The notes under the pieces: generated by a model
The model's database searches: none
What the model saw: only the letters and a program-made list of their open reading frames with translations
Told to the model about the DNA's origin: nothing
Translations under genes and position numbers: made by a program
Source of the DNA: Yinghuangia sp045039925
Lineage (GTDB): Bacteria; Actinomycetota; Actinomycetes; Streptomycetales; Streptomycetaceae
DNA length: 64,000 bases
Reading direction: 5' to 3'
Assembly: GCA_045039925.1 (NCBI GenBank)
Contig: CP108400.1
Coordinates: 3,472,001 to 3,536,000, forward strand
Part shown: positions 50,674 through 59,450 of the stretch, piece by piece
Layout of the letters: each line of letters starts with the position of its first letter
Numbering within the stretch: the stretch's first letter is position 1

Positions 50674-51743
50674 ACCCGCACCCTCGGGCGGAGTTCCTCG
50701 AAGCGGCGTTCTCCGATGCCGCGGATCTCGCGGAGTTGCTCGACCGAGGTGAAGCGGCCGTGCCGTCCCCGCCATTCGAGGATGCTCGCGGCCATGACCG
50801 GGCCGATCCCGGGCAGGCCTTCGAGTTGTTCGGCGGTGGCGGTGTTCAAATCGACGACGGCCGTCCCCGCGCCCTTCCCGGTCGCAGCCGCAGCGGGCGC
50901 ACCCGCCGGAGCCGGAACGGCGGTTGCCCCCGGCACGCCGACCGGCACCTGCTCGCCGTCGGACAGAACGCGCGCCAGGTTGAGAGCGGCGAGATCCGTG
51001 CCCGGTAGCGCCCCGCCGGCCGCCTTCAGGGCATCGTCGACTCGGGAGCCCGCGGGGAGGGCGAACAGGCCGGGCTGGGCGACGCGTCCGACGACGTGGA
51101 CGGACACGGGCACGGAGCCGGGCCCCGGCCCGGTGGTGGCTGAGGGGTTGGCCGGAGCCGACAGAGCGGCCGAGGCGGAAAGGGCGAGCGGATCCGGCCG
51201 GGCGGTTCCCGAGCCGAGCGGTCCCGCGGTGGCTCCCGACACCGCGGAGCCGGTGCCGGAACCGGTGCCCGAACCGGATGCCGCAACGGCCGACGGCACC
51301 GCCACCGATTGCGGGCGCGACCGCCACCAGCCCACGCCGGCAATGACGATCGCGAGGAGTGCTAGGGCGGCCACGGCCGCGACCACGCGCCCGTCCACCG
51401 CGATGCGGAACGCCTTCAGACCGGGCGGGATGCGGTCAGAGACCGTCGCGGCGAAGCGGGTTGCGGCGGGCAGCGGCTCGGCGGCACGTCGCTCGGGCGC
51501 GGCGGCGGCGGCACCCCGCCCCGCGCCGCCGACAGGCTCCGGTACGCCCGCCCAAGGGTCCGGGTCAGGTGGCGGGACACCCGGCGGCGGAGTCTCGGAC
51601 GCCGCCGCGGCGTGGCGCGTGGCCGCGGCATCGGAGCCGTGCGGCCCGAACTCGGCATCGGCGGCGTGCCGTCCGGGCATGGCGTCGGCCGGGAACAACG
51701 CGGCGAGCCGGGAGGCGGTCTGAGGGTTCGGCGATTTCGACAT
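50670..51743 (-). CDS. comEA: ComEA-type DNA-binding protein
   Basis: A 357-aa protein with a long acidic/Pro-rich cytoplasmic N-terminus, one membrane helix (about 118-137, VVAAVAALALLAIVIAGVGWW), an Ala/Ser/Gly-rich linker, a SLBB domain (VSVHVVGRVAQPGLFALPAGSRVDDALKAAGG) and two helix-hairpin-helix motifs at the C-terminus (LNTATAEQLEGLPGIGPVMAASIL, LREIRGIGERRFEELRP) that bind double-stranded DNA. It hands DNA to ComEC. The stop overlaps the comEC start by 4 bp (50670-50673). Whether these actinomycetes take up DNA is unproven. Confidence 0.93.
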   Translation of the reverse strand: MSKSPNPQTASRLAALFPADAMPGRHAADAEFGPHGSDAAATRHAAAASETPPPGVPPPDPDPWAGVPEPVGGAGRGAAAAAPERRAAEPLPAATRFAATVSDRIPPGLKAFRIAVDGRVVAAVAALALLAIVIAGVGWWRSRPQSVAVPSAVAASGSGTGSGTGSAVSGATAGPLGSGTARPDPLALSASAALSAPANPSATTGPGPGSVPVSVHVVGRVAQPGLFALPAGSRVDDALKAAGGALPGTDLAALNLARVLSDGEQVPVGVPGATAVPAPAGAPAAAATGKGAGTAVVDLNTATAEQLEGLPGIGPVMAASILEWRGRHGRFTSVEQLREIRGIGERRFEELRPRVRV

Positions 51744-52108
51744 GCCTCGACGCTAGGCGCCGAAGTCGGGCTCCCCGCCACGGTGATCAAAATCTGTGGA
51801 CAACCCCTGAGCCTGTGGACGACGAGCTGGACGCCGTCCCCCCAAGTGAGGTAATTGCCAACCGCTCATGGCGCCAGGACAACCCCTGCGCGGAGGGAAG
51901 GGCGGCAGACGAGGCAGTGGGTCAAAGGGAGCCGACAGAGACACCAAGCGCCATGCCGGCGCCGCGCGGCACTCAGGTCGCTGCCCGCTGCTTCGGCCGC
52001 TGCCGCGCCGGCCGAGACCTCGTGGGCCGCAAACGATCGTGCGGCGGGGGCATGCAGCGCCACCGGTGCCGACCCCGCCGACTTCGCCGACCTCGCCGAC
52101 CCCGCCCG
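51744..52108. other. intergenic region between comEA and degV
   Basis: A 365-bp stretch with no supported gene, RNA or strong terminator. It includes an AT-richer part near 51780-51860 that may carry the comEA promoter, and a run of GCCGACttcGCCGAC-like repeats at 52075-52105 just before the degV stop. Confidence 0.5.
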
Positions 52109-52954
52109 CTACTTCGGGGAGACCACCACGGCAAGCAGACCCGGTCCGGCGTGGGCGCCGATCACGGCACCGACCTCGGAGACGTACAACTCCCCCAGTT
52201 GCGGCAGACGTTCGCGCAGCCGCTCGGCCAGCGCCTCGGCCCGGTCCGGGCTGGCCAGGTGGTGCACCGCCACATCGACGCTGCCCTCGCCCGCCGCCTC
52301 CAAGGCGATCTCCTCCAGCCGGCTGATCGCCCGTGCCGACGTGCGGACCTTCTCCAACGGGGCCACCCGGCCGTCCGAGACGTGCAGCAGCGGCTTGACC
52401 GCGAGCGCGGCCCCCATGAGCGCGGCGGCGGCGCCGATGCGCCCGCCTCGCCGCAGATACTCCAGTGTGTCCACGTAGAAGAAGCCCGAGGTCGCCCCCG
52501 CGCGCTTCTCCGCCGCCGTCGCCGCGTCCTCCGCCGACGCGCCGTCCGCCGCCGCCTCGGCCGCGGTCAGGACCGGGAAGCCCATGGCCATGGCCAGCGT
52601 CCGGGAATCGACCACCCGGACCGGCACCGGGGACTCGCGGGCGGCCAGGAGCGCCGCCTCGTACGTGCCCGACAGCTCCGCCGACAAGTGCACCGACACG
52701 ATCTCGCGCGCGCCGCCCTCCGCGAGTCGCCGGTACGTCTCCGCGAACGTCTCCGGCGACGGACGCGACGTCGTCACCACGCGCTTTTGCCGCAGCGCCT
52801 CCGCAAGGCCCGCCGGTGTCGCCTCCGTGCCCTCGTCGAGCGGCCGGCCGCGCAGCACGACCTTGAGCGGCACGACGACGATGCCGTGCTGCTCGACGAC
52901 CGCGTCGGGCAAGTACGCCGTGGAATCGGTAACGATCGCGACTTCGGTCGTCAT
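52109..52954 (-). CDS. DegV family fatty-acid-binding protein
   Basis: A 281-aa DegV-type protein. VAIVTDSTAYLPDAVVEQHGIVVVPLKVVLRG is the N-terminal signature, SRPSPETFAETYRRLAEGGAREIVSVHLSAELSGTYEAALLA carries the fatty-acid carboxylate-binding Thr/Ser region, and RVVDSRTLAMAMGF and YLRRGGRIGAAAALMG follow. Members bind long-chain fatty acids and supply them to fatty-acid kinases (FakB role); in actinomycetes the kinase partner is less clear. The gene is a neighbour of comEA and leuS in streptomycetes. Confidence 0.93.
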   Translation of the reverse strand: MTTEVAIVTDSTAYLPDAVVEQHGIVVVPLKVVLRGRPLDEGTEATPAGLAEALRQKRVVTTSRPSPETFAETYRRLAEGGAREIVSVHLSAELSGTYEAALLAARESPVPVRVVDSRTLAMAMGFPVLTAAEAAADGASAEDAATAAEKRAGATSGFFYVDTLEYLRRGGRIGAAAALMGAALAVKPLLHVSDGRVAPLEKVRTSARAISRLEEIALEAAGEGSVDVAVHHLASPDRAEALAERLRERLPQLGELYVSEVGAVIGAHAGPGLLAVVVSPK

Positions 52955-53091
52955 GGGGCTGAAGCTACCCGTCGGCGAAGGGACAAGGGACGAGGAAACG
53001 TTCACCGCAACCGGGCGGTCGGACACTGGTCGCACGTCGGCCGCACATCCTCCGTTCCGCACGACCCGCCCGGCAACGCGTCGCGCGAGTG

Positions 53092-53691
53092 TCAGGGGCC
53101 GAGCGCGTCCTTGGCCGCCTGCGTCGTCTCGCGCAACGCCGTGACCTCCTGCTCGACCTCGCGCCCGAGCCGGTCGAGGTCGTCGTGCGCGAGCACCTGC
53201 TCGCGGTCCTGCGCCGCCCAGCGCAGCGACCCGGCGGCGTGCTGGACCCGCTCGGCCCGCTCGCGCAGCGCGGGCAGTTCGCGCTCCATCCGGACCGGGT
53301 CCGGCTCGCGCTCCAGCATCCGCAAGTCGGTGTCCAGGCCCTCGGCGAAGCGTTCGAGGCGGGCGAGGAGTTGCCGGGCCTCGGCGAGCTGCGCGTCGCG
53401 CGCGTATCCGGCGTCGAGGACCCTGCGGGTGTGTTCGAGGGACTTGCGTACCGAGGACCGCAGTCGCGCCGCCTCGCCCGCACCACCCGGGCGGGTGTAC
53501 GCGCGGGCCCGCGACGCAGCATCGTCCACCAGACCACGCAGGCGGGGGGCATGCCGGTCGATCCTGCGCCGCACCGCACGCCGCACCATCACCCCGATGA
53601 TCACCACCACACCGATCAGCACCATCAGCGCGGCGACCCCTGCGCCCAGGAAGAGCGCGACGGCTTGCGCACCGTCCGAGGCGAGTGACAC
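53092..53691 (-). CDS. membrane-anchored coiled-coil protein, unknown
   Basis: A 199-aa protein with one N-terminal membrane helix (residues about 9-35, AVALFLGAGVAALMVLIGVVVIIGVMV), a basic stretch RRAVRRRIDRH and then long charged helices with heptad-like patterns (LRMLEREPDPVRMERELPALRERAERVQHAAG), probably coiled coil. I start at GTG 53691 because GGGAGGA lies 7 bp upstream; longer readings extend into the leuS terminator. No family was recognised. It lies between degV and leuS. Confidence 0.8.
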   Translation of the reverse strand: MSLASDGAQAVALFLGAGVAALMVLIGVVVIIGVMVRRAVRRRIDRHAPRLRGLVDDAASRARAYTRPGGAGEAARLRSSVRKSLEHTRRVLDAGYARDAQLAEARQLLARLERFAEGLDTDLRMLEREPDPVRMERELPALRERAERVQHAAGSLRWAAQDREQVLAHDDLDRLGREVEQEVTALRETTQAAKDALGP

Positions 53692-53859
53692 GGCTGGTCT
53701 CCTCCCAGGTCGCCACCTGCGAATGCCCCAACAGTAGCGCCGCGGAGGCACCAGGCGTCCGCGCCGGACGAAAACACCGCGATCCAGGGCGATCGTCACA
53801 GCCCGGAAATGCACCGGACACGGTAGGGAAACGACCGTGCACGAATCGCCCCTGAACAG

Positions 53860-53895
53860 GACAGGCGCGGACGGCAAAGGCCGTCCGCGCCTGTC
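53860..53895 (-). terminator. terminator after leuS
   Basis: A perfect 16-bp stem (GACAGGCGCGGACGGC and complement) around an AAAG loop, 33 bp after the leuS stop. It is one of the strongest hairpins in the window. Confidence 0.92.
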
Positions 53896-53928
53896 AGGAC
53901 GCGACCCGGGGCCGCGTCCGTGCCCGGC

Positions 53929-56811
53929 TCACGCCGGAACGATGTTCACCAGCTTGGGTGGCCGCACGACCACCATGCGCACCTCGGCGCCGCCCAGTGC
54001 GGACCGGACCGCGGCATCGGTCAGCGCCAGTTCGCGCAGGTCGTCCTCGCCGATCCCCGGCGGCACCTCCAGACGCGCCTTGACCTTGCCCTTGATCTGC
54101 ACGACGCAGGTCACCGTGTCGTCCACGACGTACGCGGGGTCCGCCTCCGGGAAGTCGTGGTGCGCCAGCGAGCCCTCGTGGCCCAGGCGCGCCCACAGCT
54201 CCTCCGCGATGTGCGGCACCAGCGGCGCCACCATCAGCACCAGCTTGTCCGCGACCGGGCGCGGCACCGCGTCCAGCTTGGTCAGGTGGTTGTTCAGCTC
54301 GATGGCCTTGGCGATGGCGGTGTTGAACCGCATGCCCTCCAGGTCGTGGCGCATGCCGTCGATGGCCTTGTGCATCGCGCGCAGCGTCGCCTCGTCGGGC
54401 TCGGTGTCGGCGACCCGCACCGCACCGGTCGACTCGTCGATGATGTTGCGCCACAGGCGCTGCAGGAAGCGGTACGAGCCGACGATCGCGCGCGTGTCCC
54501 ACGGGCGCGAGGCCTCCAGCGGGCCCATCGACATCTCGTACAGGCGCAGCGTGTCCGCGCCGTACTCCTCGCAGATCTGGTCCGGGGTCACCGAGTTCTT
54601 CAGCGACTTGCCCATCTTGCCGTACTCGCGCCTGACCTCTTCGACCCCGAAGAAGAACTTGCCGTCCTCCTCGGTGACTTCCTCGGCCGGCACATACACG
54701 CCGCGTTCGTCGGTGTAGGCGAACGCCTGGATGTAGCCCTGGTTGAACAGCTTGTGGAAGGGCTCGAACGACGACACGTGGCCCAGGTCGAACAGCACCT
54801 TGTGCCAGAAACGCGCGTACAGCAGGTGCAGCACGGCGTGTTCGGCACCGCCGACGTACAGGTCCACACCGCCGGACGCGCCCGCGGTGCGCGGACCCAT
54901 CCAGTACTTCTCGTTCTCGGGGTCGACCAGTTGGTCGGCGTTGGTCGGGTCGACGTAGCGCAGCTCGTACCAGCACGAACCCGCCCAGTTGGGCATCGTG
55001 TTGGTCTCGCGGCGGTACGTGCGCGGCCCGTCGCCCAGGTCCAGTTCGACCGTCACCCAGTCCTCGCGGCGCGACAGCGGCGTCTCGGGCTGCGAGTCGG
55101 CGTCGTCCGGGTCGAAGGTGCGCGGGCTGTAGTCGTCGATCTCCGGCAGTTCGACCGGCAGCATGGAGTCCGGCAGTTCGTGCGCGATCCCGTCCTCGTC
55201 GTAGACGATCGGAAAGGGCTCGCCCCAGTACCGCTGGCGGCTGAACAGCCAGTCGCGCAGCCGGTACGTCACCGTCGGCGCGCCGACGCCCTCGGCCGCC
55301 AGATGCGCGTCCATGGCCCGCTTCGCCTCGGTCACGTCCAGGCCGTCCAGGCTGAAGCCGGCGGTGGACGAGTTGACGATCCTGGCGGTCTTGGAGATGA
55401 ACGCGTCGTCCCACGTCGCCGGGTCGGTCGAGCGGCCGTCGTCGGGCTCGACGACGCAGATCATCGGCAGCTCGAACTTGCGGGCGAACTCGAAGTCGCG
55501 GTGGTCGTGGGCGGGCACCGCCATGATGGCGCCGGTCCCATAGCCGGCCAGCACGTAGTCGGCGATGAACACGGGGATCGCCGTGCCACCGGCCGGGTTG
55601 ACCGCGTACGCGCCGGTGAAGACGCCGGTCTTGTCCCGGCCTTCGGTCTGCCGCTCGACCTCGGACTTGGACGCGGCCTCCGCACGGTACGCCGCGACCG
55701 CCTCCGCCGGGGTGGCCGCCCCGCCCGTCCACGCCTCCGGCGTACCCGCCGGCCACGCGTCGGGGACGACGGCCCCGACCAGCTCGTGCTCGGGCGCCAG
55801 GACCATGTAGGTCGCGCCGAACAGGGTGTCCTGACGGGTCGTGAACACGCGGACGGACACGTCCTCGTGGCCCGCGAAGGCGAAGTCGATGTGCGCGCCC
55901 TCGGACCGGCCGATCCAGTTGCGCTGCATCAGCTTGATGGGCTCGGGCCAGTCCAGCGTGTCCAGGTCGTCGATCAGCCGGTCGGAGTACGCGGTGATCC
56001 GCATCATCCACTGCTTCAGGCTGCGCTTGAACACGGGGAAGTTGCCGCGCTCGCTGCGCCCGTCGGAGGTGACCTCCTCGTTCGCCAGCACGGTGCCCAG
56101 GCCCGGGCACCAGTTGACCGGCGCCTCGGACAGGTAGGCCAGGCGGAAGCCGTCGATGACCTTCGCCTGTTCGGCGCGGCTCAGGTCGGCCCACACGCCG
56201 CCGCCCGGGACGGCCCGGCTGCCCTTCTCGAACTGCTCCACCAGGTCCGCGATCGGCCGCGCGCGGCCCTTGCCGCCGTCAGCCTCGGTGTCGTACCAGG
56301 AGGTGCGCAGTTGCAGGAAGATCCACTGCGTCCAGCGGTAGTAGTCCGGGTCGATCGTCGAGATCGAGCGGCGCGGGTCGTGGCCCAGGCCCAGGCGCCG
56401 CAGCTGGCGGCGCATGGTGGCGATGTTCGCCTCGGTGGTGATGCGCGGGTGTGTGCCGGTCTGCACCGCGTACTGCTCGGCGGGCAGGCCGAACGCGTCG
56501 TATCCCAGGGTGTGCAGCACGTTGAACCCGGTCATGCGCTTGAACCGGGAGAACACGTCGGTGGCGATGTAGCCCAGGGGGTGCCCGACATGCAGGCCCA
56601 CACCCGACGGGTACGGGAACATGTCCATCACGAACATCTTCTCGCGGCCCGCGACCTTGTCGGGCTCGGCCAGCGGACCCACCGGGTTCGGGGCCTCGAA
56701 CGTGCCGTCCCCTTCCCAACGGTCCTGCCAGCGCACCTCGATCTCGCCGGCCATGGCGGCCGTGTAGCGGTAGGGCTCGGTCGGCTCGGCGGCCTGCGTC
56801 GTCTCGGTCAT
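53929..56811 (-). CDS. leuS: leucyl-tRNA synthetase
   Basis: A 960-aa class I synthetase that charges tRNA-Leu. The HIGH-type motif is HVGH in FPYPSGVGLHVGHPLGY, the second signature is YGKMGKSLKNSV (KMSKS class), and the editing domain (CP1) includes VFTTRQDTLFGATYMVLAPEHELV and the conserved IAVPAHDHRDFEF-like segment MAVPAHDHRDFEFARKF. I start at ATG 56811 (MTETTQAAEP); ATG 56835 would add eight residues. Upstream lie a leader peptide with three consecutive Leu codons and an intrinsic terminator, so expression is probably attenuated in response to leucyl-tRNA supply. Confidence 0.96.
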   Translation of the reverse strand: MTETTQAAEPTEPYRYTAAMAGEIEVRWQDRWEGDGTFEAPNPVGPLAEPDKVAGREKMFVMDMFPYPSGVGLHVGHPLGYIATDVFSRFKRMTGFNVLHTLGYDAFGLPAEQYAVQTGTHPRITTEANIATMRRQLRRLGLGHDPRRSISTIDPDYYRWTQWIFLQLRTSWYDTEADGGKGRARPIADLVEQFEKGSRAVPGGGVWADLSRAEQAKVIDGFRLAYLSEAPVNWCPGLGTVLANEEVTSDGRSERGNFPVFKRSLKQWMMRITAYSDRLIDDLDTLDWPEPIKLMQRNWIGRSEGAHIDFAFAGHEDVSVRVFTTRQDTLFGATYMVLAPEHELVGAVVPDAWPAGTPEAWTGGAATPAEAVAAYRAEAASKSEVERQTEGRDKTGVFTGAYAVNPAGGTAIPVFIADYVLAGYGTGAIMAVPAHDHRDFEFARKFELPMICVVEPDDGRSTDPATWDDAFISKTARIVNSSTAGFSLDGLDVTEAKRAMDAHLAAEGVGAPTVTYRLRDWLFSRQRYWGEPFPIVYDEDGIAHELPDSMLPVELPEIDDYSPRTFDPDDADSQPETPLSRREDWVTVELDLGDGPRTYRRETNTMPNWAGSCWYELRYVDPTNADQLVDPENEKYWMGPRTAGASGGVDLYVGGAEHAVLHLLYARFWHKVLFDLGHVSSFEPFHKLFNQGYIQAFAYTDERGVYVPAEEVTEEDGKFFFGVEEVRREYGKMGKSLKNSVTPDQICEEYGADTLRLYEMSMGPLEASRPWDTRAIVGSYRFLQRLWRNIIDESTGAVRVADTEPDEATLRAMHKAIDGMRHDLEGMRFNTAIAKAIELNNHLTKLDAVPRPVADKLVLMVAPLVPHIAEELWARLGHEGSLAHHDFPEADPAYVVDDTVTCVVQIKGKVKARLEVPPGIGEDDLRELALTDAAVRSALGGAEVRMVVVRPPKLVNIVPA

Positions 56812-56887
56812 CGTCCTCAGGGCTCCCGGGTGCACACGTGTGCGTGTCGTATTGGCCGTCGTGGTGGCGCAGTCTTGCCGGAAATGG

Positions 56888-56911
56888 AAAAACCCCTCGC
56901 ACAGGAGGGGT
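56888..56911 (-). terminator. attenuator terminator upstream of leuS
   Basis: A 7-bp stem (ACCCCTC / GAGGGGT) with a 6-nt loop followed by a run of T on the minus strand, a true intrinsic terminator and rare in this genome. It lies between the Leu leader peptide and leuS, 77 bp before the leuS start. Upstream segments at 56926-56932 and 56950-56956 can pair with each other or with its 5' arm. Confidence 0.85.
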
Positions 56912-56963
56912 CGCCGCGCCGAGGTGGGCGACAGACCTCATACAAGGTGGTCGCCCGTCCTGC

Positions 56964-56999
56964 TCAGCGCGGCCCGGTAAGCAGCAGTACGGCACGCAT
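56964..56999 (-). CDS. leucine-rich leader peptide of leuS
   Basis: An 11-codon open frame MRAVLLLTGPR with three consecutive Leu codons (CTG CTG CTT), ending 52 bp before the terminator. It resembles leader peptides of leucine attenuators: ribosome stalling when charged tRNA-Leu is low would alter folding of the following segments. No strong ribosome site lies upstream, so a leaderless start is possible; TACCCT lies 6 bp before the ATG and could be a -10 box. Recognised by reading, not by gene prediction. Confidence 0.75.
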   Translation of the reverse strand: MRAVLLLTGPR

Positions 57000-57055
57000 A
57001 GCGACAGGGTACCGGATGGGGCTCCGCCGACCTCGCGATATCCCGGGTTCCGGCA

Positions 57056-57688
57056 TCAGACGAGGGACAGGACCAGGAGCATCTGCGCGAGGTGGTACGA
57101 CACCGCGATGCTGATGCGGGCGTACGGCGTCTCCTCCCGGAAGCGGTTCCATCCGGCGAGCGCGTCCGCGCAGTAGAACAGGAACGCCCCCGCGACCGCG
57201 GTCGGCTGGCCCGTCGCGGACGCCGCCACCACCATGACCGACAGCACGCCTATGTAGAGCACGACGGGCAGCGTCAGCATCGGGCGGGACGCGCGGACGC
57301 CGAGGACGAGCCGGACGGCGTACCCGAGGGTCGCGACCAGGACGACCACGATGCCGGCCGCGGCCCACAGCCACGACCAGCCGACCTGCTGGAACCCGAC
57401 GACATAGGCGGCGTGCGCCGCGAGGGACGCCGCGACCGCGGCCACGAAATGCCGCTCGCCCCCGAGCGTGAGCACGTCGCGTGTCAGCGACAGACCGAGG
57501 GCGATGAGGAAGGCGACGCGCTGGCTCTCGCTGGAGGGGTCGAGGGCGGCCGCCACGGCTATGAGCGCCACGATGACGGCCGGCTTGGCCCGGCTCTCGA
57601 GCCTCAGGTCCTCGCGTTGGACGGCGGCCCAGTCGATGACCGCCAATATGGCGGCCACCGCGAACAGGGTCCACGCGAGGGGGGTCAT
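57056..57688 (-). CDS. YhhN/TMEM86-type membrane protein (lysoplasmalogenase family)
   Basis: A 210-aa protein with about seven membrane segments. The family pattern is seen in KPAVIVALIAVAAALDP, LIALGLSLTRDVLTL and VAGAFLFYCADALAGWNRF, with the Asp residues expected at the active site of lysoplasmalogenases. That enzyme cleaves the vinyl ether of lysoplasmalogens; in bacteria without plasmalogens the substrate is unclear, so activity is only suggested. It precedes the leuS leader on the same strand, 56 bp away. Confidence 0.85.
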   Translation of the reverse strand: MTPLAWTLFAVAAILAVIDWAAVQREDLRLESRAKPAVIVALIAVAAALDPSSESQRVAFLIALGLSLTRDVLTLGGERHFVAAVAASLAAHAAYVVGFQQVGWSWLWAAAGIVVVLVATLGYAVRLVLGVRASRPMLTLPVVLYIGVLSVMVVAASATGQPTAVAGAFLFYCADALAGWNRFREETPYARISIAVSYHLAQMLLVLSLV

Positions 57689-57865
57689 GACCGGCGACCA
57701 TACTGATTGGTAACCGGAGAATTCGCCTATCGGGGCAGTACGTCACGCAACCGTGATGCGCCTGAGTCCGGCCCGCGTTGTGGTGCGCGCCTCCGGTCCT
57801 TGACATCCACCGGCGTGCGCGCGGGGGCGCACCGCGAAACGCGGGCGCCTCCGGCGTGACGGGGG

Positions 57866-58588
57866 TCAGACCGAGATCGCCGCCGATGCCGCGCGCGCCT
57901 CGGCGGCGGCGACGAGTCCCGTGAACGGCGACAGGTCGTCGTCCACCTCGGGATGCCACTGCACCGCGACGGCGAAGGGGTGGCCCGGCACCTCCAGCGC
58001 CTCGACGGTGCCGTCCGGGGCCCGCCCGGTCACCACAAGGCCCGCGCCGAGCGTATCCACGGCCTGGTGGTGGGACGTCGCGACGTCCAGCTCGGTCCGC
58101 CCGTACAGCTGCGCGGTGCGGCTCCCCGGCACCAGGGCGACCTGGTGCCGCCCGTACTGCCCGGGAGCGGGCGCGTGGCGCTGGTCGCCGAGCCGGTCCG
58201 GCAGATGCTGGATCAGCGTGCCGCCGCGCAGGACGTTGATGACCTGGAGACCGCGGCAGATGCCCAGCACCGGGATCCGGGCCTCGAACGCGCGCTCGGC
58301 GAGCGCGAACTCGGCCGTGTCCCGCGCCGGGCGCACGAATCCGGTGTTCGCGTGCGCCTCGCTCCGGTACCTGGCCGGGTCGACGTCGCCGCCCCCGGCG
58401 ATCACCAGCGCGTCGACGCGGTCGATCGCCTCGGCGGCATCGGGTACGGACGGCAGGAGCACAGGCAGTCCGCCGGCGGCCGCGATCCGGTCGATGTACG
58501 CCTGGGGAAGGAGTGTCGCCTGAACGTCCCACGCGGCCCATTTGGCCTGTTCGCTGTACGCGGTGACGCCGATGACGGGGCGGGGCAT
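57866..58588 (-). CDS. class I glutamine amidotransferase-like gamma-glutamyl hydrolase (PuuD type)
   Basis: A 240-aa peptidase C26-type enzyme. The catalytic Cys is in VLGICRGLQVINVLRGG and the His-Glu pair in VAVQWHPEVDDD; VDALVIAGGGDVDPARY is also typical. Such enzymes cleave gamma-glutamyl-gamma-aminobutyrate or related amides, the last step of the gamma-glutamylation pathway for polyamines or ethanolamine. It is the last gene of a minus-strand set with an SDR, an aldehyde dehydrogenase and a glutamine synthetase-like ligase, which supports that role. Confidence 0.88.
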   Translation of the reverse strand: MPRPVIGVTAYSEQAKWAAWDVQATLLPQAYIDRIAAAGGLPVLLPSVPDAAEAIDRVDALVIAGGGDVDPARYRSEAHANTGFVRPARDTAEFALAERAFEARIPVLGICRGLQVINVLRGGTLIQHLPDRLGDQRHAPAPGQYGRHQVALVPGSRTAQLYGRTELDVATSHHQAVDTLGAGLVVTGRAPDGTVEALEVPGHPFAVAVQWHPEVDDDLSPFTGLVAAAEARAASAAISV

Positions 58589-58638
58589 GAGAGGTACCAC
58601 CTGTCTCGCTGACGATGCCGTGGTTCTTGCGGGCCGGC

Positions 58639-59403
58639 CTAGAGGGGCGTCACGTAGGCACCCGAAATCCCGCCGTCGACGAGGAACTCGGCGGCGGTGA
58701 CGAAAGACGCGTCGTCGGAGGCGAGGAACGCGACCGCCGCGGCGATCTCCTCGGCCTCCGCGAAGCGCCCGGTGGGGATGTGGACAAGTCGTCGTGCCGC
58801 GCGCTCCGGGTCCTTGGCGAACAGCTCTTGCAGCAGCGGAGTATTCACCGGCCCCGGGCACAGGGCGTTGACGCGGATACCCTCCCGCGCGAATTGCACG
58901 CCAAGTTCGCGCGACATGGCCAGTACCCCGCCCTTCGACGCGGTATATGAGATCTGCGACGTGGCCGCGCCCATGCGGGCCACGAAGCTCGCGGTGTTGA
59001 CGATCGACCCCTTGCCCTGACGCTGCATGTACGGGATGACGTACTTGCAGCACAGGTAGACCGACGTCAGGTTGACCTCCTGCACACGGCGCCACGCGTC
59101 GAGGCCGGTGGTCAGGATCGAGTCGTCGTCGGGCGGAGAGATGCCGGCGTTGTTGAACGCGACGTCGATGCGGCCGTAGGCGTCGAACGCGGCCTGGTAC
59201 ATGGCCTCGACGTCGGCCTCGGCGGTGACGTCCGCCTTGACGAACAGGCCGCCGACCGCCTCGGCCGCGGTCTTGCCGGCGGTCTCGTCGATGTCGACGC
59301 AGACCACGTCGGCGCCCTCGGACGCGAGGCGCTTCGCGGTGGCCAGGCCGATGCCGCTGCCGGCGCCGGTGATGACGGCCGTACGGCCCTCGAAACGCTT
59401 CAC
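58639..59403 (-). CDS. short-chain dehydrogenase/reductase
   Basis: A 254-aa classical SDR. The cofactor motif is ITGAGSGIG (residues 11-19), NNAG is present in FNNAGISPP, and the catalytic set is Ser in IVNTASFVARMG with YTASK (Tyr/Lys) following; VDI after beta-2 favours NAD over NADP. GTG 59403 follows GGAGGA. In the gamma-glutamylation cluster it could oxidise an alcohol such as gamma-glutamyl-ethanolamide to the aldehyde used by the dehydrogenase next to it, but this is inference. Confidence 0.9.
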   Translation of the reverse strand: MKRFEGRTAVITGAGSGIGLATAKRLASEGADVVCVDIDETAGKTAAEAVGGLFVKADVTAEADVEAMYQAAFDAYGRIDVAFNNAGISPPDDDSILTTGLDAWRRVQEVNLTSVYLCCKYVIPYMQRQGKGSIVNTASFVARMGAATSQISYTASKGGVLAMSRELGVQFAREGIRVNALCPGPVNTPLLQELFAKDPERAARRLVHIPTGRFAEAEEIAAAVAFLASDDASFVTAAEFLVDGGISGAYVTPL

Positions 59404-59450
59404 TGTTCCTCCGAACTGATGCTGGGCTTGCTGGGCTTGTCGGTCATCGG

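Noticed and set aside
51855..52478. Possible plus-strand gene between comEA and degV
   Set aside because: Weak codon bias, no similarity and overlap with degV in antisense orientation.
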